From positions 248,001 through 312,000 of the forward strand of contig JBAIAA010000078.1 in the NCBI GenBank assembly GCA_037893245.1: a stretch of 64,000 bases of DNA, given 5' to 3'. The stretch comes from Crossaster papposus (lineage: Eukaryota; Echinodermata; Asteroidea; Velatida; Solasteridae). Numbering within the stretch: position 1 is the first letter of the stretch; every line of letters begins with the position of its first letter. Position numbers and translations under genes: made by a program. The notes under the pieces were generated by a model that worked only from the letters and a program-made list of their open reading frames with translations, had not been told where the DNA came from and did not search any database. Positions 33,801 through 47,400 of the stretch are shown here, in pieces.

Positions 33801-34272
33801 GTCTACAATATCCTAACTGTTTTGCTGCAAACTTACTTCTATGTACAATGATTTTTGTTCTAAGCTGCATCTGACCCTATAAGGAATATTTATAAGCAAA
33901 CAAAATACAAGAGAATTGCACAAAATGTCTAACTTCAAACGGCAATGTTAATCTAAATGTGTTGCAAACAGAAAGCCAGTAATTGTTAACGCTTAGAGAT
34001 TCTAAACATTATCCTGCAATCTATTTCAAAACCAACTCCAATCTTATTTTTCGTAACATCAATGCACACTCTATAAAGAAAATAAAATTGTGTGAATCTA
34101 TGTAAAATATTTATGAAACACCTCAGACAAAACAGATCCAAGTCTATTGTAAGCAGTCTGACCCTTTAAATAGTTTCAAACCAAGTTGAGGTCTATAAAT
34201 TGATTTTGGGTTTGATTATGTTTTGATTTCTGATCATCACTGAAACTTCATACATCAATCCAAACATACAGG

Positions 34273-34890
34273 TTAAAGGTAGTACACACCATTTGGTTTT
34301 GCTGTAATTTTCGAAAATGAATGGGTTAGGGGACATATATTTTATAGTAAATATTGTGATGCTGAGCTTTTTAGAGTTTTGTGTTCATAGAAGCTGGAAA
34401 GACCAAGAAAGAAGTGCTGTTCTTGCAGTCTGGTTCCTTGACTTCCTTAGGACAAATTCAATAAATTAGGGGGCAGTATTTTAAAATAACCAGCTTTTTA
34501 CGATTGCCAGCCGGCAATCATTAAAATTGATACAAAATGCCACATCATGTGAAACCAGATCACATCAGGTGCCGTGATTTCACAGGATGGTTGAGAATGT
34601 TATTCACTTAACCAGTTCGCGCCGGATGACGTATATAAACGCAAAAATTTCCCAAAATTCAAAACGGATGACGTATAAACACGCCAAGTTCAAGTTCGGA
34701 AATGTATGTCAGCAGCGCGCAAGGCCGGAAATGCGTGGGTGTGCTTCCCGGCACTATCAGCCTGAACACGCTTCGGATCGAGTTTCGTTAAAAATAATCC
34801 CGCCCGTCGGCTCGGCGTTGTTAAAATAATCCCGACGCGAACTGGTTAAGTAAAGTATTTCCTAATAATTTGGTAGTTTTGTTGTTACGT
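34273..34890 (+). mobile_element. MITE-2 subfamily copy, split by MITE-1 copy 3
   Basis: Starts TTAAAGGTAGTACACACC. Its body matches the copy at 51953-52310 (shared words TTCTTGCAGTCTGGTTCCTTG and TTTCACAGGATG). It is interrupted at 34608-34849 by MITE-1 and resumes with AAGTATTTCCTAATAATT. The right terminus is eroded. Confidence 0.65.
34608..34849 (+). mobile_element. MITE-1 copy 3, inserted in a MITE-2 relative
   Basis: Full-length, TTAACCAGTTCGCGCCGG to CCGACGCGAACTGGTTAA. It has an internal near-duplication of the AAAACGGATGACGTATAAAC segment. The related element at 51953 lacks this insertion, which identifies MITE-1 as the younger element. Confidence 0.8.
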
Positions 34891-36071
34891 TTGCAAGTCG
34901 GTCAACCACTGACGAAATTTGATATAAAAATTACATTTTCTTTTAACCGACAGCAAACCAGGGCTGCGTTCTACTTTACGCGAACTGTTTGAGCAAACGT
35001 TGGCGCCAGTTGAAGTGAAACAATGTTAAAAAGAAATACGTTTCAAAATGGCGGCGGCCAGTGACATCATTTGGTTGGCTGCTGCACCAATTTTGTCTAT
35101 AAACTCACAATTCGTTTTTAATTACATAATTTGGTTTGGTCTGAAGATATACTTAAAGAAGTCATTCACCATTCACAAAGACAAATAGCTCACCATTTCA
35201 TTCACACAATGACTTGATAATAAAAAATATGCATTTATATTATTGCTCAGTTATTATAGTCAAATTCATTTACAAATAATGCATACTTTTGAAGCTGCTA
35301 ATGTAAAGATTAAAATTAGTATATTTTTTTCAAAATATTCCAGAAATTTAAAGTGTAAGGCAAAATGGGAAACAATTAACATCAACTTTTTTTCTTAGAC
35401 ACAGTCAACCATTACAAAAAAAATATGATAAAAGACGGATTCCTTTGCTATCTACATGTATTTTAGAATTAGGCAAAATACCCTGATATGAAGCCGTGTA
35501 TTTATGCTAAAAGTGACTCCTTTGGGTTCAGTTGCATATAAAGGTAGTCTGGAACAAATGTATGTTTAAAATATGTGAGTCGTTTCGGTAAGAAATAATA
35601 CAAGCCATAGTGGGGAAAAATGGAAGAAAAATAATATGAGATTTTTTCTTTCGATTTGATATGTTTACAACACACGTGTAAAAGAAATTAAAAGAAGGCT
35701 CTCATAAGAAAGCATACATGTATTAAAATAAGGTGTAACGTCATCCGAACAGACAATTAATATACCAATAAAGTTTTACTTTTTTCACCCTTTCAGTGGT
35801 TTAATCTCCAGCAAAATGCATCACTGAATGTAGAGTTGTCGATATGTACATATAAAACATTTGTTATTCTTATACATGATTGTACATCTACACAGGACGG
35901 TCTTCTCAAAAGAGGCCCTATTATATTGTTTTGTTACACGACTAATTACAAAATGTACAAATTGTACAAACACACAGTAATTACATTTTGGTATATATTT
36001 GCAGAGTAGTTTTTCTTCTCTTAATAATAAAAGGCATACAGTGTTTACATTGGAAGAGCTGTAGGCAGGTT

Positions 36072-39000
36072 TCATCTGTGGTCAGAAGAGCGGAAGAAGT
36101 TGGTCAGGGAAAATGGCCGTCGGGCTCCCTTGGTTTTCCGACTGATGAGGTCACCTTGAGAGGGAAAACAACAAAGAGTGCCGGGTATAACAAATTATGT
36201 CAACTTGGTTTGCAAGGGTTGCATGGCCTCACTGTGAGGTCGAAAGACGTGAAAACCTTTTGTTGGAACAAAAAACGTGAGAAGTAAACAACAGGGTCCC
36301 ATTATCACTTTTTGTAATATGTGAAAAGGGGACAAAAGGTATTCACGTCTTGGGGCCTCGCACTCACAGTGCCTCGTGGTCTAGAGCATTTAATTCATGG
36401 TCTGCGGGTGATTTTGTAGGTCGTAGGTTAATGTGCGGTGCTTATATATGGCTTTATCACTAACGGTCTCCACACGCTTAACATTATTACCCTGGTCATT
36501 GGGCCCATGAAACATTCCAAATACTATCTCAGCTCCCTGGGGAGTATACAGCTCTATGCTGCCATTTTGGCGCAAAGCAGCTAAATTCAACCAAAATAAC
36601 CATCTCTGCCCTCACAGGTACCGGAGCAATGAGTGACAAAGTGCCTTGCCCAAGGGCACACGCACCATAGTCCCTGGCCGGACTCGAACCCACAACCTGT
36701 AGCTTTACCTACAGATTACAAAGTCAATGCTCCAGACCACGAGACCATGGCACTCCACTGAGGTTCCACCCGAGCTCAGGGTTATGGCGCGTGTGCCCTT
36801 GGGCACTCATTGCTTCTCCCCACTTGGGAGAAGTTGGGTACGTGAGAGCACTGATGGTTATTGTGGTTGATTTAGCTGCCTTGCGCCACAATGGCTGCAT
36901 CGAGCTGTATACTCCCCAGGGAGCTGAGATGGTATTTTGAAGGTTTCACTGCCGATTGAGCAGGGGTAATAATGCTGTAGCATCACAAGTCTCAGTATTG
37001 TTGGTGACGTGCGATTTATAAATACACATAATTATTAACCAGTTCGCACATGGATTATTTTGACATTGACCGAACCCAGGCACAGGATTTTTGTTCACGA
37101 ACGCCGATCCAAAATGAGCTCAGGCCGGCATCTGTGGGTAGCGCACCCCGATTTCCGGCCTCGCTCGCTGCAACACGCTCGCTCCGACCAACTGGTTAAT
37201 ATTATTGTATTTATTCCTTGATGAACTGTAAACCAGGCAGCATGTTTCTTTTAAGGCACAATTCGCCATCTATCAGAATAATTTCCATTATGAAATATAC
37301 ATTACTGAAATACAAATTAGATTTGTTGCCTTCCCGTCGTGTATTTACGCTGAATATTCAGTTGTCCTAAGGGATTCTTCCGAAAAAAATAAATGACTAC
37401 AAAACAATCATGATGACGTTGCTTCCTTAACCCTTGCTTTGCTAAACGCTCCAAAACACTACAATATTCGAAAATTTTGCTAAAAGTCAATTGCCCATAA
37501 ACAGGGCAAAAGTTGTTTAATTGTTTAAAGGTAGGATGTTTGCAGATATCAAACATTTTACTACCGAATCATTGAAAAATTTTTTTTTTTTTAAATGTAA
37601 ATAATGATTCTAGTCATCCAGCAAAATGATTGCGCTAGATATCCCGTCATTGCTTCTAAAAATTGAATTTTAGAAAGCAAACGTTAGCACAAAAATGTTG
37701 AGAAATAGCGCTTAGGTTTAGCAAATTTGTCTGCTATACATATAGTTAGCACAAGTTTTTCTGCTACCTGTAACTGTTAACCAGTTCGCGCCGGAGAACG
37801 TAAATATACATTCAAAACCGATGACGGATGACGGATAAACACGCCACGAGCAAGGCCGGAAATGTCTGTCAGCAGCAAGCAAGGCCGGAAATGCGTGGGT
37901 CTGCTTCCCGGTGCCATCGGCCTGAACCCGCCTCGGATCGAGTTTTGTTTAAAATAATCCCGCGCCTCGGCTTGGTGATGTGAAAATAATCCCGCTGCGA
38001 ACTGGTTAAGCAGCGCCTTAAAATTGGCCCCAATTCGCATTGGAGGACAGAAAGACACGCAAAGTTTTTCCAGAAATTAAAATGGAGGACGAATAAACAT
38101 TTCACAAGCAAGGCCGGAAATATCTGTCAGCAACTGGCTCACAGAGAGCCAGGTCAAAAATATTAGGGTGTGCTACCCACAGATGTTGTCCTGAACCCAT
38201 TTTGAATTGAGGTTTGTAAAAAACAATCCCGTGCCTGGGCCCGGCAATGCCAAAATAATCCCGGCGTGAACTGGTCTAGTCTAGTTCATCTCAATGTTTT
38301 TTTCTCACCCTTTTCTGAGAATGTAGCAAGACACAGACGATCCATCTTATTACTGAAGGCCGTCTGTGGTTCCTTCAATGGAAGAATTCCAAAAGCTGCC
38401 AAATAATCAGAACAAAAAGGAAAATTAATTCATTTTCACATCCTAATAAATCACTTTCTTCCTTTTTTGAAACTACATGTACATGTACGTATTGAAAATA
38501 AAAAACTGGGTAGTTGGTGTAATCATACTATGAATAAGAAAAACGGTTGAAACAATTGTTTTTCAGTCTGCTTACTCCCCAATCATATTTGTTCATCCAG
38601 TTTCATCACATTACACAAGTCCTTAAACTACCAAGTTTTTTTATTTTATTTTTTTATAGAATAGGAAATTGGGTTTGCCAGGAAATTGGTAACTGGTTTA
38701 TTATTTTGACCAACCGTACAGTTACTGCATAATTAGGCAAATAAAAAAATATATTGATACCAAAATGTGTTTTTTACCTGGTGCCGATGCCTCCATAGCG
38801 ACTCTGAAACAAAAGAAAACCAAACGTAAATAAAACTATTATTTGTACTAGTTTCTTGGTTTTTTTTAGGTTTGTTTTTGTTGGGGGGGGGGGGGGGGGT
38901 TAGGTGCAGACATTGTGCATGTACATGTAAATGGAAAAATATTGTGTCTTGAATACTGTAGTTTTATTGGTCTAGAAAATATGGACTTGTGATGGACTTG

Positions 39001-41363
39001 TGATGGACTTGTGATGGACTTGTGATGGACTTGTGATGGACTTGTGATGGACTTGTGATGGACTTGTGATGGACTTGTGATGGACTTGTGATGGACTTGT
39101 GATGGACTTGTGATGGACTTGTGATGGACTTGTGATGGACTTGTGATGGACTTGTGATGGACTTGTGATGGACTCAACTCGGTAAGCACTGATTCATAAT
39201 GTCGAGCTTGTTATTGTATTCAAGATTCAGTTTTGTTTAATGGTATTGATGATGACAAAGTGTGCATACAAGGGAAATGTGAGGAATATGTATATTATCT
39301 TGGGTTTTGGTTTTCCATTGTAAAGGTCGGTTTACACTTGGCATGAAAGCAAACATGATAAAAGTAAATTTATAACGCCACGGCACATTTTCATGCTGCA
39401 AATTCGCAATAAATGTTGAACAAATTTCAACTTTTCAACCCTGGCTAACTTTCACAGCGAATGGTTTGTAACATCAATTTCACATTGCATCGTATGAACA
39501 GGGCCTAATTTCATAGCGCTGCCTAAACCGTAAGCAGAATGCTTACTGTAGCAAAAACCCATGCTGCTGCATAAGCACCATGCTTGAGCTTGCACGCCCT
39601 TGATGATTTCGATTGTTAGGTCACTGATTTAAGTAACTTTTTCCTCTGTGGTTAAGCATGCTTTTTCTGTGCTTACTCTAAACAGTCTCTATGAAACGAC
39701 GGAGGCTGTATTAAGCACAAAATCACTGGTTAAACAGCGCTATGAAATTGGGCTGTGGCCTTCAAAATCATACAATTTTGCAGATTGAAAGCCGGTTCTT
39801 ACTCGAATGCGTGAATGAAAATGCAAATTTTTGACGTCCCGGCTCATTTACGCACTGCAAACACATTTCAACTCCGGCTAACTTTCACAACGAATGCTTT
39901 TGACATCAATTTCGCATTCACATGAGGTATGAACAGTAATAAAATGATGTACTGTACATTAAGGATGAACTTTTGTTAGTTTTGGAGGTTTGTTCGTAAA
40001 CTTGTATGCATGAAGACAATTTCATGTAGGGTACAGGGTACACCATGCCATACAAATACAATGCATCTCATACCAACACAAAAGAAAATACCTGTGTTAT
40101 GAACCAATTTGTAGTGTGCAAAATTTAAAGAACGGTGCTTGATAACAAATAACCTTATGAGGTGTTATATATTCCGAGAAAACACTATTCTAAGATTTTG
40201 ATTCCAATTCAAAATTTGCAGAGTCACAATTTGAATTGCGACCACAATCTGCGTTCAGAGCGCGTGCTCATCCAGCCGATTGTAGCTACCGGTACTCGTG
40301 TGTGCCACCCACTGAACCAACCAGCAATTGCGCCCACATGCTCTTGTTCAAACGCTTGCACGCACATCATTCGTGAAATACAAACTAACTACTTAAGGAA
40401 ATGCTTCTCTGAAACTTGAGGCAAAACGACCTGAGATTGCTTCGTAATAGACTTTGCGAAGACTTTACTGCAGCAGTGAATGCACTTTAATAATGCTCAT
40501 ACAAGATGCGGTGAGCAGTAATTATAGTGTTTTTTTATAGTGTTTATTTATATGCATGACTTTGACAGTCTGAAACATTGAAAGTTCATTTCGGTCTCGA
40601 TACGATTCGCTCACAACGTCGATCTGATCTGGGTTTTGGCATGACTGTGTAACACCTGTCTGATTTGAGATAAGCTGTAAATTGTCAATACACCGATCCA
40701 GTAGGCCACCCCTTTGAAATTGCAAACCATTTTGTCCGACATAAATTCTTTACTTTAGTATTTTTCACAACACACTTTTTGCCAATTGTACATGTACTTT
40801 TATTTCACTTGTACACTTCGATTCCATTATCCACCTGGCTTTTATCACCATAGTCATGGTTAAGCAGTGTTGTTATGTACCCTGAATAAGAGGGAAAGGT
40901 AGTTTTTGGCCATTTTCTAAGCCAAAGACATTACATACTTGTAATTTATTTACACTTGGATGTAACACTGTGCACGCGCCGGCTAGGCAAGCGTCACATT
41001 GCTAGGTAGTTACTATGGTGGGCGTGGCAGACTGGATCAGTGTATTAAGCCGTTGTAACCATCTCACTAATTTCGTGTGCTAACTCCTTTGGACAGATTC
41101 AGTGGATAATTGAGCATGTTACAAGCACATACATGTACTCATATCCGCCTCATGCGTGTTAAAACAAAATTTTCCAACGAAGAGGTTAGCACACTGGATA
41201 ATAAGTGAGACTGTTATACAGTCAAGCAGGATTCATGTTAGTACACTGAGATTTTTGGGGCATGCAAGGAATCCATCAACAGGTGCAATGAACAGGTGCA
41301 ATGAACAGATGCAATGAACAGATGCAATGAACAGATGCAATGAACAGATGCAATGAACAGATG

Positions 41364-41417
<54 letters not shown>

Positions 41418-44400
41418 TGACAACCACTGAATCCCATATACCTGCTGAATGAAATGCAGGCATCCACCATGTCCACTCTGTTTTCCTGATTCTCTGAATT
41501 GCTACGTACATGTACACGATCGAGACAAGACAAAATGCCCATAAAAAGTCATTGGACAGAGCACGGTTGAGAAAAAGTGTTTAAAGGGAAGAGATTGTTA
41601 AATTGCCTACCATGCAGGACTGTTAGGCAATCAAAACAATTATTTTTAAAAGATACATATAATTTAAAGCAGTGTTCCCATTGGACTTTTTGGGTTAACG
41701 TACCGTAACTTTTCTGCAGAATGACAACATTAGACCTGTGTCTAACACTGCCTTTCTGTCTAAAGTAATCGAAAAAGCTGCTCTTCGTCATGTTTCCAAG
41801 CATTTGGAGGATAATAATCTGCATCAGCCATTCCAGTCAGCATACAAATCCAATAACAGCACTGAGACGGCCTTGTTGAGAGTCAAGAGTGATATGATGC
41901 ACGCTCTTGATAATCGGCAGGCTGTTCTCTTGGTGTTGTTGGATTTGTCTGCTGCCTTTGATACAATTGATCATTCTATACTTTTAAACAGAATGTCAAA
42001 TATATTTGGTATTACTGGAAGTGTTCGCGACTGGTTTCATTCGTACCTCACTGGCCGGACTTGCAAAGTAAAAATCGCGAATGAATACTCAGAGCCTCAA
42101 CCACTTGATTTTGGCTTGCCGCAGGGCTCTGTCATCGGTCCACAGTCCTTTTTATTCTATACGCATCCACTCGCCGACATCATTAAGCTATACCAATGTC
42201 AAATTTCATTTCTACGCTGACAACACCCAGGTGTATATTACCTGTGATCCTAGAGACCCAAATGATGTGAAACATGCTTTGTCGACATTGACCACTTGTA
42301 TTCTTGAAATCAAAACATGGATGACGCATAATATGCTGCAATTAAATGACACTAAAACTGAATTCTTTGTTGCTGTCACTCCAAGATTATCACATACGTT
42401 GCAGGACATCTCTCTCAAGATTGGTAATATTGTCATCAGGCCATCCACCTCCGTCAGAAATCTTGGTGTGGAATTTAACCAAAATATGAACATGTCCACC
42501 CATGTGACTTCGATTTGTCGTTCACTAAACTTCCATATCCGCAATTTATCTCAAATTAGAATGTCTATTGACCAGACTACTTGCCATCACGCCGTTCGTG
42601 CTCTTGTTACATCGCGTTTGGATTATGCTAACTCTCTCCTTCATGGTATAAATGTTTCTGATATCAAACGTCTTCAGCGTCTCCAAAATCGTGCAGCCAA
42701 ACTTGTTTTCCAGGCTAAAAAGTATGATCTTGCGTCGCCATTTCTCAAACAACTCCATTGGTTGCCTGTCCACTCGCGTATTGTGTTTAAGATTTTAACT
42801 GTTGTATACAAATGTTTCACCAATCAGGCACCAACGTATCTTTCAGACCTCATCATTCCCTATCAATCGAAGAAATCCGGACTTCGCTTAGGCGATGATG
42901 ATAGACTAGTTACGGTGCCTAAAACCAACACTCTGTCTGGTGACAAGGGTTTTTACGCTGCTGGTCCTAAGCTATGGAATAACTTGCCAAAGTGCATCCG
43001 TCACGCCACATCATTAACAAAGTTCAAGAAAGATCTTAAGACTTTTCTATTTTAATTGGTTTAGTTTTTGTCCCTTGTATTTTGTTAAGCGCTCTGATAC
43101 CAGTTTCTTCTGTGTTTGAGCGCTATATAAATGCTCACATTATTATTATTATTAAATCCAATGGGAATGCACGGTGATGTGAAACTACCAGGCCGAAATT
43201 GGTCGCCGAAATTGGTTGCCGAAATTGGTCGCCGAAAGTGGTCGTTCGACCGCGGAAAGTTATCAGCGCCAGCAATGTGTGACATTCTACCAGCTTTGCA
43301 AGGCCAATAAACATTGCGTCGTCACAGTAAAACAAAGTCCCAGTGGGAACTCATTGTAGAATTACGCAAAAGCATGTTGAGGCCGCAGAAGAAAAAGCCC
43401 TATGGAAGCACGGCTTTAGAATGTACGTAATTTATTGCACGTGGATTAGCAATAAACCTGAAATATTCCTTGTTATAGCAATGTACATATAATTGGTAAA
43501 ATGCAGCGAAATTTTGGAATTAAAAGTAAATGTACACTGTACACTGTACACTGTACACTGTACACTGTACACTGTATTTACAAGTTGATAGATATAAGCA
43601 GCACCTATTATTACACAATTAGAAAGCACAATCTGTTCAGTTTTTTTGTGACAGGAAAAGCTGTTAAAAGTTAAATGCCAAAATGCAGTAAAAAACAGTT
43701 TAAAAAAAGAAGATTTCAGAAAAGGAAGTGAAGAAACAAGATCGAAAGTTTAATATCTAGAGCTACTCCTTGACAGAATCATATGGAACAAGAAAGGTTG
43801 GCAAAGAATTGTTTAAATTACAAAAAGAAAATTACTTTAGAAATGGCAGTTGCCGAGCACAAAAGGTTGCCAAGCATGAACATGTTTTAGTCACAAAAAC
43901 ACAACAACCAACCTAAAATATTAGAACAGGAGCTTTTACAGCCAATCACCAGACATTTTTAATGGTAAATTATGCAAATTGGCCCCCCAAAAAAGGGGAA
44001 AAAAGAGTAAATTGCATGCTTCTGTCGCAATGTGACCAAATTAGTATAACGGATGGGAAGTCTTTATGGAAGGAAATGATACCAAGTTAGGGTCTGGAGC
44101 TAAAACTACTGGACCCAGTCGGGATTTCTTGGTTATGGTAACATTTTTCTTCTAAAAAGATTCTCCATTCATTGGTATAGGTAGTTTTGGCCTCGGGGTA
44201 GTGGAAGTACATGTATATGCTTGTCTGATTTTTTGTGGGCCATCCTTTAGGCTCCCAAAATAGGCAAAGCGTGCTTTCGCTGCACTATTAGGCCAAATTG
44301 GTATAACGGATGTAGAGTCTTTCTGGAAGTAAAAGATACCAAGATCTGGAGCTAAAACTACTAGACCAAATCAGGATTTCTTGGTATCATTTTTCTTCTA

Positions 44401-47400
44401 GAAGGATTCTCAATCCATTGGTATAGGTAGTTTTGCCTTTGGGTGGTGAAGGTGTTCGTTGTGTTCGTTTGTTCTGGGCCACCCTGTATAACAAGCAGCC
44501 CTGTTGAGTTAGGCTTAGTGTATTCATCAAAAGTTACTGCAATGTTTACCTTAGTAAACCATTCATAACAGTCTTCTTTTGGTGCTTTCCCTCCATGTCT
44601 TGTTTGTTCAGTTCCTCTACGCTGGCCTCAATCATCGCGTTCATCATCACGGCCTATAGGAAGAATGAATCAAGTTTCTCATGAGATTTGGTCACCCTTT
44701 GTTTTCTCGAAGGAACCCTTCTCTCAGAAGGTTGCAGAATCCCAAAAGCAGAATAAAACAGATTTGTTCAAGGTGTTAAAACAAAACCTACAATCTGACA
44801 CTTGGTTGAAGAAATAAATCAATTTATATAAGAGCGACTGGGTATAAAACAGATTTTAAAGAAAGCATTGTGTCGAGTTCCAAGTATTGGGCATTGTTTA
44901 CATGCAGTCATGCATAATTGAGTCCTGTATTATGCTTGACATCATACGCACTGCTTCATGAGTATGTCATTAGCACTGTCTTAATTAACCCATTACAAAC
45001 CCATTAAATTATCAGGAATGGGTGGATTTGGGGGGTTGTATTTTATAGTCTTTTAACTGATCTTTTAACTGACCTTTTAACTGAACTGAAGTTTTATAAT
45101 CATGGATGCTGAGAAAAGCAAGAAAAACGGCGTTCGGCAGTTGTTCTTATGGTGTAATCGCTGTCGTAATTGCCGTCTGGCGATCGTGATTTTTTTATTA
45201 AAAAAACATTTTTTTCTGAAAACAATTACAGAATATCTAGTGCAATCATTTTGCTAGATGCCTACAATCGTTATTTACTTTCAAATAAGTAAGATATTTT
45301 TTTAATAATTCGGTAGTAAAAAGATGTGATATCTGCAAATGGTGTATCCTACTTTTAAAGGATTGAGGCAATCTCCACTGAACAAATTCACCGACATAAT
45401 GGATAATTAGAGAATTGAGGATGAATCAATCCTTTACTAGGGCTGTGCATTTACGGTTAATTTGGGAACTGGGTACCCGATTAAAAAAAACATTAACCCC
45501 TGGGGAGCGTCTATGCTATGGCCGCAGCATGCTAATCTGTCCGAAATGCTGTCAAGTGTGCTGTGCCGTAGAACACGGCCCATGTGACGGGTGCACGCTA
45601 AGGTCCATTGTGCAGTGCAGCTGCTGGACAAAGGCTGCTGTGCAGTCATGCATATAATCCGGTGACTGATGAATTAATACCCGTGCCAAGGAGTTAAAAG
45701 AAACCCGGCCTCAAAATTCCAATCTCGGAAGTTGCTGTTCAGCTACCCCATCGGTGAAAGTTACTACCCTTTTAAAAGGTGCATACTATGCATTGTAATA
45801 TGTACAGATTGTTATGGGTGCTCGATCAACTGACATCTAAAGTTGGATATTTAAGTATCTAATTCTGATGCACAGCCCTTTTTTTTACAGGATTTAGGAT
45901 GGTTCCTAGCCAAAAGGGCTTAAATGGTTAGGGTTAACCGCTGATGAGGGTTCGTGGTAAATGATGACCAACCTGTTTGGAGAATATCTGCAGTACTTTG
46001 CTGCAACGTTTGCCACCTTCTTGGGAGTCAAACTCCAACCACAGGCAGGGCATGCAGTCGACGCTGTCCCTGGCCGGCTCAGTGTACTCCCACGACAACT
46101 CATTGTACGTCAGGCCCAGAATGATATCCTGATAGAATTCAAGAAACCCAGTTGTTTATCAAGTTATTACAAGTCTTCTGGAGTCCAATGATTTTACCCA
46201 AGGTACATTTGCAAGTCATCACAAAGTCATCAGTTTTTCCGGTATTCAAAACAAGTGACAGATAAACCCGTCACGAGCAAGGCCGGAACTGTCTGTCAGC
46301 GACCCGCTCGAAACAAGCAAGGCAGGATATATCAGAGTGTGATACCCACAGAAGCCAGCCTTAACACGTCTCGAATCGAGTTTCGTGAAAAACAATCCCG
46401 CGTCTGAGCCCAGTCAATGTCAAAAAAAAACCGGCGTGAAATGGTTAATCTGTCTTGTTTTACCTTTCTCCAATTATGTTCTGCTTTCAAACATCTTTGA
46501 AACCTATTTCATCCCATTTTTATTAGGTCATCATTCATTCACTGTAACACAACTGTAGGATTTTTAATGTCATTTTCCCAAGAATCAGTTTTACCACTTA
46601 AATTAAGTTGCTGGTCTATATTTCCCTTACTGAACTCAGTACCCCTTAACCAGTTCGCGCAGGATGATATATATAAACGCAAAGATTTCCCAAAATTCAA
46701 AACGGATGACGCATAAACACGCCAAGTTCAAGTTCGGAAATGTATGTCAGCAGCGCGCAAGGCCGGAAATGCGTGGGTGTGCTTCCCGGCACTATCAGCC
46801 TGAACACGCTTCTGATCGAGTTTCGTTAAATCCCGCCCGTCGGCTCGGCGTTGTTAAAATAATCCCGGCGCGAAAGCCGGGATTATTTTAACAATATTTT
46901 TAACAAAACTCATTCCGAGGCGGGTTCCGGCCGATAGTGCCGGGAAGCCCACCCACGCATTTCCGGCCTTGCTCGCTGCTGACAGACATTTCCGGCCTTG
47001 CACGTGGCTTGTTTATGTGTCATCCGTTTTGAATCTGGGGAAAACTTTGCGTTTATATACATCATCTGGCATGAACTGGTTAAATGTTGTATACCATTGA
47101 AAAGCTTAACCCCAACTACATTTTGTTTTACCTCTGTCTTGGATACTGCATTTTTATTAGTTTAAAATTGTCAATGGTACCCGTGCAATTTTCATATACA
47201 CATTATAGCTATTGACGTTAGTAAACTGTAGTGGAGCAGCGATTGAGCAGATGATCAGCTGTTTAGAGCGTGCGTAAAGTTGAGTTCATTTCATTTGCAA
47301 TGTAAAATAAATGTTTACTTGAACGTTTCATATCTTCAGTCCTCATAGTGTCTGCTGAGCTTCAAGACAAAGGTACATAACAAAACAATTGTAGTCAACA

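Larger units (their letters stand above)
29419..36071. other. Intergenic region between convergent genes
   Basis: No gene is recognised in about 6.6 kb. It holds several MITEs, annotated separately. Two direct copies of a segment with the words GACACTTGTTTTTTTAATGT and GTACAGGATTTAAAAAG lie at about 29620-29720 and 29805-29890. Other open frames (30589-31087, 32908-33159, 35821-36075) show no domain. Confidence 0.5.

Noticed and set aside
38286-38309. TGA at 38288-38286 as the end of the FRMD8-like gene
   Set aside because: The frame crosses a good donor (AAGG-GTGAGA), and splicing to 36154-36072 adds a basic tail like that of FRMD8 in the correct phase.
38984-39176. Possible CRISPR array
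   Set aside because: The 11-bp units are contiguous with no unique spacers, and the window is eukaryotic.
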